NCBI GenBank assembly: GCA_964393275.1
Contig: CAYMTA010000004.1
Coordinates: forward strand, 62,001-126,000
Source: SLRI01 sp964393275
GTDB taxonomy: Bacteria > Pseudomonadota > Alphaproteobacteria > Geminicoccales > Geminicoccaceae
Direction of reading: 5' to 3'
Length of the DNA stretch: 64,000 bases
The position numbers and the translations under genes were made by a program. The notes beneath the pieces were generated by a model that was not told the DNA's origin, ran no database searches, and saw only the letters and a list, made by a program, of their open reading frames with translations. This document shows positions 1 through 8,869 of this stretch, one piece after another (position 1 is the stretch's first letter; each line of letters opens with the position of its first letter).

Positions 1-42
1 GCGGCGAGAGCCGGGCGGCTCGGCCCGGCCGGGGGAACGAGG

Positions 43-2952
43 ATGGCCGGCGACTATTCGAGGAACGGGTTCCACAGGAAGGATCGGGTCTCGGCCGTGC
101 TCATGCAGCAGGGCCGGGTGACGCTCGACTCGGATCAGAACACCGAGGCTCTGGCGGTCGACCGGCGCATCAGGAATCTCGCCCAGGATGTCTGGGGCAA
201 GAGCTGGGTTCCCGCCCGGACCACGCCCGACGCCTTCAGGCTGACACCCATCGCCGGCCCGGATCTCGCCATCGGCGCCGGCCGGCTCTACGCCTTCGGC
301 CTCGTCGCCGAGGTTTTCCCCGAGGAGGCCGCCACGCTCAAGGCGCAGCCCTTCCTCCCCGGCCCCTTCACGGCCCCGGCGGCCGGCCCGGCGCTGGCCT
401 ATCTCGACGTCTTCGAGCGCGAGGTCACCTGGGTCGAGCAGCCGGAGCTTCTGGAAAAGGCGCTCCATGGCGTCGACACGACGACCCGCCGCCAGGTGGC
501 GTGGCAGGTCAAGCTGCACAGCGCCGCCGACGCCGCCTGCGGCATGGACCTCGATGCCCTCTTCCCGCCGGGCTTCGGCCGCCTCACGACGGACGCGACC
601 GGCACGCCCGCCTCCGACGATCCCTGCATCCTGCCGCCGACCGGCGGTTATCGCGGCCTCGAGAACCGCTTCTACCGCGTCCAGGTCCATGTCGCCGGCG
701 CGACCGGCACCGCCCTGTTCAAGTGGTCGCGCGAGAACGCCTCGGTGGTCTCGCCGGTCGAGACGATCGCCACGAGCGGCACCAGGAGCCAGTTGCGGGT
801 GACGCGGATCGGCCGCGATCAGGTCCTTCGCTTCTCGGCCGGCGACTGGGTCGAGGTTCTGGACGACCGGCGCGAGCTTTCGGGCGCGGCCGGGGAGATG
901 GCGCGCGTCCTGAGCATCGACGAGGCGACGCGCACGGTCTTTCTCGACCGCGCCATGCCGCTCGGCGGAACGAGCGGCTTCGGCACCACGCCCGCCGCCC
1001 TGGCGGCGGCGCATACGCGCCTTATTCGCTGGGACCAGAGCCTGGAGCGCCACGGCAACGCGGTCGACCCCTCGACCGGCCTGATGACCACGGGTCCCCT
1101 GCCCATCGCCCTCGAGGACGGTGTTCAGGTGGGCTTCAGCGCGGCAGCCGGCACGTCCGGGGTGATGCGCGTGGGCGACCACTGGTCCTTCGCGGCACGC
1201 ACCGTCGACGGCTCGGTGGAGAAGCTCGAGGCCGCACCTCCCGACGGCGTTCGTCATCACTACGTGCCCTTGGCCGAGGTGACGGTCGGCCCCGGCGGCT
1301 TCGTCGTGACCAGGGACTGCCGCGAGCCGGTGCCGCCCAAAGGCGGTGGCGGCGAGCGGCGGCCGAGCTGCGAGTGCTGCACGATCTGCGTCGGCGAGGA
1401 CGGCGACGTGCCCGACCTCCGGGCGGCGCTGGCGGCCCTGCCGGCGCTCGCCCCGAGCCCCGCCACGCCCGTGCGCATCTGCCTCCTGCCGGGCGATCAC
1501 CTGATCCCGGACGGGCTCGAGATCAATCGTCCCAACACGCGGATCGTCGGCTGCTTCCCGCGCTCCCGGCTGATCGTGCGCGGCGCCGGGCTGCGCTTCA
1601 CCGCCGATGCGACCGGCATCGAGGAGGTCGTCGTGATCGGCGGCGCCGAGCGCGGCATGGTCGGCTTCGAGGGCATGAGCGACGGCTTCGCCAGGGCCTG
1701 CCAGGTCCTGGCGGTGGAAGGCACCTTCGCCCTCGCCGCCAACAAGGTGCGGCGCCTGAGCTTGACCGGGAACCGGCTCGAGGGTGCGGGCATCATGCTC
1801 TTCGGCGGCAGCCGGGAGGTCGAGATTGAAGGCAACGCGATCGAGAAGTTCAGGACGAGCGCCATCGTCATCGACGAGGAGGCGGGCGCCATCACGATTC
1901 TGAGCAATCGGCTCACGGACGGGCTCGGCTGCGGCATCGAGGTCGGCAAGCGTGCGGACCAGCTCCGGATCACCGGAAACGAGATCACCATGTGCCGGGG
2001 CGAGAAGACGTTCCTCGGCGGGGCGGCCGGCGGCATCGTCGTGCTCGATTCGGTGGACGGGCTGATCGTCCAGGACAACCGGATCGAAGGGAACGCCAGC
2101 GACGCGCCGAAGGATGCCGCCGGCATTTTCGTCGCCCGCGGGACGGCGATCCTGATCAGCCGCAACCGCATCCTGGGCAATGGCCGGGCCGAGATGGAGG
2201 AAGCGGCGGTCGCCGGCGGCATCGTGATCACCGCCGTCAGCCCGCCCGTCGACGTGGCCGGCGCGGCGCCACGCCGCTTCGATCCGGCGCTGATCGTCGA
2301 GGGCAACGTGGTCGCGGCCGAGCGCGGCCAGGCCCTCCTGGTGATCGGCCAGGGCGACATGCGGGTCCAGAACAACACGCTGATCAGCCGCCTCGGCACC
2401 GCCAGAGGGGTCGGTCCGAACGACCTCGGCATCCGGGACCTCGCATCCATCCTGATGATCGGCATCGAACGGCTCGGTGGTTTCGCCGAGAAGCTGATCG
2501 ACGCCGCGGCAGGCGGCCCCGAGGCCCCCCTGCATGTGGTCGCCCTGGCCGAGGAAATCCGTGTGTCGGTGCCTGGCCGGGTGCTGGTGCACGGCAACCA
2601 GATGGCCCTCGAGCGACAGCTCGTCATCGACCGCGAGCGACCGACCCTGGCGGCGGTCGCCATCTACGGCTTCGAGGATGTCGACCTCGCGCACAACCAG
2701 GTGGAGCTCGATCGCGACGAGGCCCGGTTCTGCGTCAACGCCCTGATCGTCGGGCGAACCGTGCGCCAGCTCGGCAACCGACTGACCGAACCTCCGGAGG
2801 CAGCACTGGCATCGCTGCTTTCGCTCGGCTTCGATCTCAACACCTGCACGCAGAACCAGGGCAGCCACTGCATCCTGCCGCGGAGCCCGGCGCAGCTCGT
2901 CGACCGCTACAACCTCGTCGAGTTCCCGTCCGAGCTCTGCCCGCGCGGGTGA
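43..2952 (+). CDS. DUF6519-type protein with C-terminal parallel beta-helix
   Basis: The 969-aa protein opens with the signature I associate with DUF6519 (MAGDYSRNGF, then VLMQQGRVTLDSDQN). DUF6519 proteins occur in several bacteria, some near contractile-injection or phage-tail-like loci; that link is recalled, not shown here. A Cys-rich hinge (CECCTIC, about residues 445-451) follows. The remainder is short repeated beta strands with Asn ladders (SLTGNRLEG, IEGNAIEKF, ITGNEITMC, VQDNRIEGN), typical of a right-handed parallel beta-helix of the pectate-lyase/PbH1 type. There is no signal peptide or TM segment. GGGGGAACGAGG just before the ATG is a plausible ribosome site. The biochemical function is unknown. 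Confidence 0.8.
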   Translation: MAGDYSRNGFHRKDRVSAVLMQQGRVTLDSDQNTEALAVDRRIRNLAQDVWGKSWVPARTTPDAFRLTPIAGPDLAIGAGRLYAFGLVAEVFPEEAATLKAQPFLPGPFTAPAAGPALAYLDVFEREVTWVEQPELLEKALHGVDTTTRRQVAWQVKLHSAADAACGMDLDALFPPGFGRLTTDATGTPASDDPCILPPTGGYRGLENRFYRVQVHVAGATGTALFKWSRENASVVSPVETIATSGTRSQLRVTRIGRDQVLRFSAGDWVEVLDDRRELSGAAGEMARVLSIDEATRTVFLDRAMPLGGTSGFGTTPAALAAAHTRLIRWDQSLERHGNAVDPSTGLMTTGPLPIALEDGVQVGFSAAAGTSGVMRVGDHWSFAARTVDGSVEKLEAAPPDGVRHHYVPLAEVTVGPGGFVVTRDCREPVPPKGGGGERRPSCECCTICVGEDGDVPDLRAALAALPALAPSPATPVRICLLPGDHLIPDGLEINRPNTRIVGCFPRSRLIVRGAGLRFTADATGIEEVVVIGGAERGMVGFEGMSDGFARACQVLAVEGTFALAANKVRRLSLTGNRLEGAGIMLFGGSREVEIEGNAIEKFRTSAIVIDEEAGAITILSNRLTDGLGCGIEVGKRADQLRITGNEITMCRGEKTFLGGAAGGIVVLDSVDGLIVQDNRIEGNASDAPKDAAGIFVARGTAILISRNRILGNGRAEMEEAAVAGGIVITAVSPPVDVAGAAPRRFDPALIVEGNVVAAERGQALLVIGQGDMRVQNNTLISRLGTARGVGPNDLGIRDLASILMIGIERLGGFAEKLIDAAAGGPEAPLHVVALAEEIRVSVPGRVLVHGNQMALERQLVIDRERPTLAAVAIYGFEDVDLAHNQVELDRDEARFCVNALIVGRTVRQLGNRLTEPPEAALASLLSLGFDLNTCTQNQGSHCILPRSPAQLVDRYNLVEFPSELCPRG

Positions 2953-2969
2953 CCGGTCGAGGCCCGGGG

Positions 2970-3977
2970 TCAGCCGAGATCGCGGGCCAGATGGAAGACG
3001 CAGTCGCCGCGCTCGGTCCGGCCCATGGCGCGCTGGCAGATGACGAGGCCCGACTGCCTGAAGTGGCAGGGCACGGGTGCTCGGCCCGGGTCCTCCGGAA
3101 AATAGATGTGGCCGGCGAGATCGCCCGCCTCGACCTCGGCGCCGAGATCGACCGCCTGGACGAAGAGCCCGCGCTCCGGCGCGTAGACGTAGAAGGAGCG
3201 GTCCGGCACCTCGACATAGCGCGGGCGGGGCGGCGGCGGCAGGTCGGGAGGCGCCTCCATGACGCCCAGATGGTCGAGCAGGCGGCGAAGACCCGCCTCG
3301 ATCACCCGGATACCCTCGAGCCGGACAGCACCCCGCCCGCCGAACTCGCCGCCGAGTGCGACCAGCTTGTGCGACAGGGCGCAGGCCGAGGACAGCGTCG
3401 GCTCGTTGGTGAAGGCCCAGACCATGGCGATGGGCGGGGCGAAGGCGTCCAACGCGGCCCGCGCCCTGCGGTCGAGATCGGCGTCGCCCGAAAGCCGCAT
3501 GGTGGCCAGCGTCAGGTAGTCGAGCGAGGCACCGCCCGAATGCAGGTCGTGCGTCGCGTCGCACATCGGATAGAGGACGGTGTCCAGGTAGTGGGCGATC
3601 TTGCCCGTCGGCCCGCCGGTCGCATCGCCGGGAAAGGCGCGGTTGAGATTGCCGCCGTCGAGCGGCGAGGTGCGCGTGCCGGCCACCGCCGCCGGCAGGT
3701 TGGTGGCGGGGAGCACGATGAGGCGGCCCTGCACCTCGGCCGGATCGACGTTACGGACGAGGTCGCACAAGGCGGCCTGGCCCTCGTACTCGTCGCCATG
3801 ATTGCCGGCCATCAGCAGCACGGTCGGCCCCTTCCCGCGCGCGATCACCGCGAGCGGAATGGGGATGGTGCCGTAGGCCGACCGCGTCACCGAATGCGGC
3901 AGATGCAGGAACCCCAGCTGCTTGCCCGGGGCGTCGTAGTCGACGTCCGTCCAGATCGGCGATCTCGCCTTGACCAT
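2970..3977 (-). CDS. succinylglutamate desuccinylase/aspartoacylase family deacylase (copy 2)
   Basis: This 335-aa zinc-dependent amidohydrolase belongs to the AstE/AspA family, which removes acyl groups from N-acyl amino acids. The zinc signature GNHGDEYEGQ gives His and Glu ligands, and DLHSGG gives the third His; NLNRAFPG and LPATNLPAA are typical substrate-loop motifs. The ATG at 3977 (MVKARSPIW) was chosen because the upstream in-frame extension has shadow-like composition. It is the last gene of the oligopeptide-ABC operon, 7 bp after a paralogous deacylase. The substrate is unknown; an N-acylated amino acid or ectoine-like derivative is an inference from family and context. Confidence 0.85.
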   Translation of the reverse strand: MVKARSPIWTDVDYDAPGKQLGFLHLPHSVTRSAYGTIPIPLAVIARGKGPTVLLMAGNHGDEYEGQAALCDLVRNVDPAEVQGRLIVLPATNLPAAVAGTRTSPLDGGNLNRAFPGDATGGPTGKIAHYLDTVLYPMCDATHDLHSGGASLDYLTLATMRLSGDADLDRRARAALDAFAPPIAMVWAFTNEPTLSSACALSHKLVALGGEFGGRGAVRLEGIRVIEAGLRRLLDHLGVMEAPPDLPPPPRPRYVEVPDRSFYVYAPERGLFVQAVDLGAEVEAGDLAGHIYFPEDPGRAPVPCHFRQSGLVICQRAMGRTERGDCVFHLARDLG

Positions 3978-3984
3978 CGCCCGC

Positions 3985-5025
3985 CTACCCCTGCCAGTCC
4001 GTGCCGATATGCGCCAGGCAATCGCCCCGCTCGACGGCGGTGATGGGCCGCTTGCAGAAGGCGACCCCGGCACACTCGAAGCGCACCTCGCGAGGGGGCT
4101 GGTCCGGCTCGTCGATCTGGTGGATCCAGCCGCAGACCTGTCCGGCCTCGACCTCGTCGCCCAGGTTGAACGCGGGCTCGAAGGCGCCTCGACAAGGCGA
4201 ATGAACGTAGTAGTCGGGCCCGGCGACCTTGAGGAGCCGTGTCCTCGTCATGGCACCCGCCGCCGGCTTCTCGATGACGCAGAGAAACGCCAGGAAATTC
4301 TCGATGCCGCGACGCGCCACACCGAGCGTGTCGAGGGTCACCGTGCCCGCCCCGCCCAGCTCCGTGCCGAGGCCGAGCACCCCCTTGCGGTCGGCAGCAC
4401 AGGTGATGGTTGCGGCCGCGATCCCGCCCCCGGCGGCCGGCATGCCGCCGCCCTCGACGACATAGCCGATGGGTGCGCCATAGGCCTTCAGCGCCTCGAG
4501 CTTCCTCGCGAAGAGCGGGTCGTTCGGCCCGTCCTGGCGGATCAGGCCGCTCGGCACGTAGTCCAGCGTCTTGCCGCCCGAATGCATGTCGAGCATGGCG
4601 TCGCACATCGGCAGCAGCACCTCCTCGACATAATGCGCGATGGCGGCGGTCGGCCGGTTGTCCGGGGCATTGGGCTCGCCCGGAAAGCTGCGGTTGAGGT
4701 TGCCGCCGTCGATCGGCGAGCAGCGGCTGTGGTTCATCGCCGCCGGCAGGTTGGTGGCCGGCAGGATGATCAGCCGGCCCTGGATGCGCGCCGGGTCCAG
4801 CTCCCGGATCAGCCGGACCAGCGAGATCTGGCCCTCGTACTCGTCGCCGTGATTGCCGCCGCCGAGATAGACCGTGGGCCCGCTGCCGTTCTTGATCACC
4901 GCGATGGGGATGCCGATCCAGCCATAGGCGGAGACGTTGCTGGAATAGGGCAGCCGGAGATGCCCCACCTGCCTGCCGGCCTTGTCGAAATCCAAAGGGC
5001 AGGCGATCCGGGTCTCTGCCGTCAC
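3985..5025 (-). CDS. succinylglutamate desuccinylase/aspartoacylase family deacylase (copy 1)
   Basis: This is a 346-aa AstE/AspA-family zinc hydrolase, paralogous to the next gene. The metal motif GGNHGDEYEGQ and the third ligand in DMHSGG are intact; NLNRSFPGEP and LPATNLPAA match the family. The GTG at 5025 (VTAETRIACPLDF) is preferred: GAGGAG lies 9 bases upstream, and the longer reading frame runs back through the ATPase gene. It sits 13 bp after the OppF-like gene, so it is probably cotranscribed and acts on what the transporter imports. The tandem pair could form homo- or heteromeric enzymes; the sequence does not decide this. Confidence 0.85.
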   Translation of the reverse strand: MTAETRIACPLDFDKAGRQVGHLRLPYSSNVSAYGWIGIPIAVIKNGSGPTVYLGGGNHGDEYEGQISLVRLIRELDPARIQGRLIILPATNLPAAMNHSRCSPIDGGNLNRSFPGEPNAPDNRPTAAIAHYVEEVLLPMCDAMLDMHSGGKTLDYVPSGLIRQDGPNDPLFARKLEALKAYGAPIGYVVEGGGMPAAGGGIAAATITCAADRKGVLGLGTELGGAGTVTLDTLGVARRGIENFLAFLCVIEKPAAGAMTRTRLLKVAGPDYYVHSPCRGAFEPAFNLGDEVEAGQVCGWIHQIDEPDQPPREVRFECAGVAFCKRPITAVERGDCLAHIGTDWQG

Positions 5026-5038
5026 GGCGTTCGTCTCC

Positions 5039-6019
5039 TCATTCGGTCGGTTGGCGCAGCAAGTGGCAGGCGGCCCGATGCCCGGGTGCCGTCTCCAGCA
5101 GCTTCGGCTCGATCCGGCGGCAGACATCCATGACATGCGGGCAGCGCGTGTGGAAGCGGCAGCCGGAAGGCGGATGCGCCGGGCTCGGCACGTCGCCCCG
5201 GATCGCCTGCGTGCGCCGGCGCCTCGTCGGGTCGGCCACCGGGATCGCGGCCAGGAGTGCTTGGGTGTAGGGATGCTGCGGCCGTTGGTAGAGCTCGCGC
5301 TTGGGGGCGATCTCGACGATCTGGCCCAGATACATGACCGCCACCCGGTCCGCGATGTGCCGCACGACACCCAGATCGTGGCTGATGAAGAGATAGGTCA
5401 GGCCGAATTCCTGCTGCAGGTCCTGCAGGAGATTGACGACCTGGGCCTGGATCGAGACGTCGAGGGCGGAGACCGGCTCGTCGCAGACCATGAGCTTGGG
5501 CTGCAGCGCCAGGGCCCGAGCAATGCCGATCCGCTGCCGCTGGCCGCCCGAGAACTCGTGCGGAAAGCGCTCGCCCTGGTAGGCGGCGAGACCCACGGTC
5601 GCCAGAAGCTCGGCCACCCGCGCCCGCCGCTCCACAGCTCCTCCGACGCCGTGGATCTCCAAAGGCTCGGCGATGATCTCCGCCACCTTCATGCGCGGAT
5701 TCAACGAGCCGTAGGGGTCCTGGAAGATGATCTGCATCTCGCGCCGGATCGGCTTCATCGCCACCGGCGCCAGCCCCTCGATCGGCGCCCCCTCGAAGAG
5801 GACGCTGCCGGCGGTGGGCTCGATCAGCCGCACCAGCATCCGCCCGGTCGTGGTCTTGCCGCAGCCCGATTCGCCGACCAGCCCCAGGGTCTCGCCCCGG
5901 CCCACGGCGAAATCGACCCCGTCGACCGCGCGCACGGCACCCGTCTGCCTGCCGAACAGCCCGCGCCCGCGAATGGCGAAGTGCTTGGCGAGGCCCCTTG
6001 CCTCGATCAGCGGGGTCAT
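5039..6019 (-). CDS. oligopeptide/dipeptide ABC transporter ATP-binding protein (OppF/DppF type)
   Basis: This 326-aa ABC ATPase hydrolyses ATP to drive peptide-type import. Walker A is GESGCGKTT, the signature FSGGQRQRIGIARAL, and Walker B LMVCDEPVSALD with the switch His in LFISHD. The C-terminal oligopeptide extension is present, with Cys motifs in GCRFHTRCPHVMDVC. Its ATG overlaps the TGA of the preceding ATPase gene (ATGA), so translation is coupled. It pairs with the OppD-like ATPase to form a heterodimeric motor. Substrate specificity cannot be read from the ATPase. Confidence 0.92.
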   Translation of the reverse strand: MTPLIEARGLAKHFAIRGRGLFGRQTGAVRAVDGVDFAVGRGETLGLVGESGCGKTTTGRMLVRLIEPTAGSVLFEGAPIEGLAPVAMKPIRREMQIIFQDPYGSLNPRMKVAEIIAEPLEIHGVGGAVERRARVAELLATVGLAAYQGERFPHEFSGGQRQRIGIARALALQPKLMVCDEPVSALDVSIQAQVVNLLQDLQQEFGLTYLFISHDLGVVRHIADRVAVMYLGQIVEIAPKRELYQRPQHPYTQALLAAIPVADPTRRRRTQAIRGDVPSPAHPPSGCRFHTRCPHVMDVCRRIEPKLLETAPGHRAACHLLRQPTE

Positions 6020-7011
6020 GCCGCGACCACCAGTCGGGCGAGATCGTAGTCGACCAGCCGGAGGCAGGCGGCCCGATGCTCCTGGCCCGCATCGATCAGC
6101 GGCGGCTGGACGGTGGCACAGACGTCGCGGGCATGGATGCAGCGCGGGGCGAAAGGGCAGCCCGGCGGCAAAGCGAAGGGGCTCGGCACCATGCCGGGAA
6201 TGGCATCGAGCCGCTCGCGCTCGTCGTCGAGCGAGGGAATGCTCCGCAGCAGCCCCTGCGTGTAGGGATGGCTCGGCCGGGCAAAGGCATCCAGGACCGG
6301 CGCCTCCTCGACCACCCGCCCCGCGTACATCACCATCACCCGGTCGACGTGCTGCGCCACCACCCCGAGATCGTGGGTGATCAGCACGACCGCCATGCCG
6401 AGCTCTTCCTGCAGCTCGCGCAGGAGATCGAGGATCTGCGCCTGGATGGTCACATCCAGCGCTGTCGTCGGCTCGTCGGCGAGGAGCAGGCGCGGGTTGC
6501 AGGAGAGCGCTATGGCGATCATCGCCCGCTGGCGCATGCCGCCCGAGAGCTGGTGCGGGTATTCGTCGAGGCGCTGCGCCGGCAGGGCGATGCCGACGCG
6601 ATCGAGCATCTCCGCCGCGCGCTCGCGCGCCGCCCTGCGGCCGAGGCGCTCGTGAAAGCGGATCGTCTCGACGATCTGGTCGCCGATGGTGAAGACCGGG
6701 TTGAGCGAGGTCATCGGCTCCTGGAAGATCATCGCGATGTCGGCACCGCGAATCCGCCGCATGCGCCGCTCGGAGAGGCCCAGAAGCTCCTGCCCGTCGA
6801 AGGTGATCGAGCCCCTGGTGATCCGCCCGGGCGGGTCGGGGATCAGGCCCAGGATCGAGAGGGCGGTGACACTCTTGCCGCTGCCCGATTCCCCGACGAT
6901 GCCGATGACCTCGCCGGCCTCGAGGTCGAAGCTCACATCCTCGACGGCGGCGAACGTGCCGTCGTCGCCGGAGAACTCGGTGCGCAGGTTGCGGACGGCG
7001 AGCAGCGGCAC
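6016..7011 (-). CDS. oligopeptide/dipeptide ABC transporter ATP-binding protein (OppD/DppD type)
   Basis: This 331-aa ATPase is the first of two in the operon. Walker A GESGSGKSV, signature LSGGMRQRAMIAIAL, Walker B LLLADEPTTALD and ITHD switch are all intact, and the Cys-containing C-terminal cap (CPFAPRCIHARDVC) is typical of OppD/DppD. It starts with ATG at 7011, 3 bp after the permease stop, and its stop overlaps the next start. Acts at the inner face of the cytoplasmic membrane with the two permeases. Confidence 0.92.
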   Translation of the reverse strand: MPLLAVRNLRTEFSGDDGTFAAVEDVSFDLEAGEVIGIVGESGSGKSVTALSILGLIPDPPGRITRGSITFDGQELLGLSERRMRRIRGADIAMIFQEPMTSLNPVFTIGDQIVETIRFHERLGRRAARERAAEMLDRVGIALPAQRLDEYPHQLSGGMRQRAMIAIALSCNPRLLLADEPTTALDVTIQAQILDLLRELQEELGMAVVLITHDLGVVAQHVDRVMVMYAGRVVEEAPVLDAFARPSHPYTQGLLRSIPSLDDERERLDAIPGMVPSPFALPPGCPFAPRCIHARDVCATVQPPLIDAGQEHRAACLRLVDYDLARLVVAA

Positions 7012-7014
7012 CGC

Positions 7015-7902
7015 TCAGCCCTGCTGCACGCGCATGCGCGGGTCGAGCGCGTCGCGCAGGCCGTCGCCGAGCAGGTTCAGCCCAAGCACCGTCATGGCGA
7101 TGGCGAGGCCCGGAAAGAGCGTGATCCAGGCGGCCTCGCGCATGTACTGCCGGCCCTCGGCGATGATGTTGCCCCAGGTCGGCGTCGGCGGCTCGGGGCC
7201 GACGCCGAGAAACGACAGGATCGCTTCCGCCAGCACGGCGTAGGCGAAGATGAAGGTGAGCTGGACGATCAGGGGTGCGAGCGAATTGGGCAGGATGTGG
7301 CGCCGCATGATCCGCCAGTCGCCGGCCCCGCAGGCCCGCGCCGCCTGGACATACTCCATCTCGCGCACGACCAGGACCGACGCCCGGACGATGCGCGCGG
7401 TGCGCGGCGTGTAGACGGCGGCAAGCGCGATCACGGCATTGATGGCCGAAGCACCCAGCGCCGCGGCGATGACGATCGCGAGCAGGATCGCCGGAAACGC
7501 CATCAGCGCGTCCATCACCCGCATCAAGGGATTGTCCAGCCGGCGGAAATAGCCGGCCGCGGCACCGATGGCGGTGCCGAGGATGCCGGTCAGCACCACC
7601 ACGGTGAAGCCGATCTCGAGCGACAGGCGGGCGCCGTAGACGACGCGGGCGAGCAGGTCGCGGCCGAAATTGTCGGTGCCGAACGGAAACGCCAGCGACG
7701 GCGGCTCGAACCTGTGGCGGAACTGGATCTGGTCCGGCGGCGTGGAGGCGATCAGCGGTGCGAAGACCGCCATGGCCAGAACGACGGCGAAGAGGCAGAT
7801 GCCGGTGAGGAAGAGCTTGTGGTGGCGAAGCCGGCGCAGCACCCGGTTGCGCCCGAGCCGCGACGCCCACCCCTCGGCCGGGGCCGTGGCTTCAATCGCC
7901 AT
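7015..7902 (-). CDS. ABC transporter permease, DppC/OppC type
   Basis: This is a 295-aa inner-membrane permease. The N-terminal OppC_N segment (LRHHKLFLTGICLFAVVLAM) precedes the BPD_transp_1 core, and the coupling helix is the EAA-like loop around YVQAARACGAGDWRIMRRHILPN. The ATG at 7902 (MAIEATAPAEG) was chosen over 7938: it leaves an 11-bp overlap with the upstream permease rather than 47 bp. It forms the translocation pore with the DppB-like partner. Confidence 0.9.
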   Translation of the reverse strand: MAIEATAPAEGWASRLGRNRVLRRLRHHKLFLTGICLFAVVLAMAVFAPLIASTPPDQIQFRHRFEPPSLAFPFGTDNFGRDLLARVVYGARLSLEIGFTVVVLTGILGTAIGAAAGYFRRLDNPLMRVMDALMAFPAILLAIVIAAALGASAINAVIALAAVYTPRTARIVRASVLVVREMEYVQAARACGAGDWRIMRRHILPNSLAPLIVQLTFIFAYAVLAEAILSFLGVGPEPPTPTWGNIIAEGRQYMREAAWITLFPGLAIAMTVLGLNLLGDGLRDALDPRMRVQQG

Positions 7903-8848
7903 CGCGACCGTAGCGCACACGCGGATCGAACCAGGCATAGAGCACGTCGACCACGAGATTGACCAGGAGCAGCATGGCGGCGACGAACAGCATCCCGCCC
8001 TGGATCACCGGGTAGTCGCGCCTGAGGATGGCCGACGCCATGAGCCGGCCGACCCCCGGGATCGAGTAGACCGTTTCGATGACCACGGACCCGCCCATGA
8101 GCAGGCTGAAGATGATGCCGGTGACGGTGACGACCGGGATCATCACGTTCTTGAAGGCATGCTTGCCGACGACGATCCAGGGCGGCATGCCCTTGGCCTT
8201 GGCCGTACGGATATAGTCCTGCCGCAGCACCTCGAGCATGGTGGCCCGGGTGATCCGCGCCAAAAGCCCCATCTGCAGCATGGCCAGCGACACGGCCGGC
8301 AGCGTGGCGGCGGCGAGCCAGCCCCAGGGGTCGTCGAGGAAGGGCACGTAGCCGCCCGACGGCAGCCAGCCGAGCCAGACGGCGAAGAGGATGATGAGCA
8401 TCAGCCCGAGCCAGAAGTTGGGCAGGGAGACCCCGACGAGGGCGATCGTCATCATGGTCTGGTCGACCCAGGTGTTCTGCCTCAAGGCCGCGAGCGTGCC
8501 GCTGGTCAGGGCCGCGACCAGCGTCAGGAAGAGGGCATAGAAGGAGATCGAGAGCGTCACCGGCAACCGCTCCAGGATGGAGAGCGTGACGCTCCGCCCG
8601 AGCAGCAGGCTCTGCCCGAGGTCGCCCTGCAAGAGATTGCCGTACCAGGTCCAGAGCTGCGTCCAGAAAGGCTGGTCGAGGCCGAGCTGGTGGCGGATGT
8701 GCTCGACCTCGGCCGGCGTGGCGGAGAGTCCCGCGATGATCATCGCCGGATCGCCCGGCACCAGCTTCATCAGGAGGAACGAGATGAGCGTGACCAGCAG
8801 GATCACCGGCACGGCGCTGACCAGCCGGCTGGCGATGAAGCGGATCAC
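7892..8848 (-). CDS. ABC transporter permease, DppB/OppB type
   Basis: This 318-aa, roughly six-TM permease has the conserved DppB N-terminus (RLVSAVPVILLVTLISFLLM) and the coupling-loop motif DYIRTAKAKGMPPWIVVGKHAFKN, split here as DYIRTAKAKG and the following helix. The periplasmic stretch GDPAMIIAG and the ending YAWFDPRVRYG are also characteristic. It lies 21 bp after the binding-protein gene. Confidence 0.92.
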   Translation of the reverse strand: MIRFIASRLVSAVPVILLVTLISFLLMKLVPGDPAMIIAGLSATPAEVEHIRHQLGLDQPFWTQLWTWYGNLLQGDLGQSLLLGRSVTLSILERLPVTLSISFYALFLTLVAALTSGTLAALRQNTWVDQTMMTIALVGVSLPNFWLGLMLIILFAVWLGWLPSGGYVPFLDDPWGWLAAATLPAVSLAMLQMGLLARITRATMLEVLRQDYIRTAKAKGMPPWIVVGKHAFKNVMIPVVTVTGIIFSLLMGGSVVIETVYSIPGVGRLMASAILRRDYPVIQGGMLFVAAMLLLVNLVVDVLYAWFDPRVRYGRDGD

Positions 8849-8869
8849 GGCGCGTCCCGCCGCCCTGGA

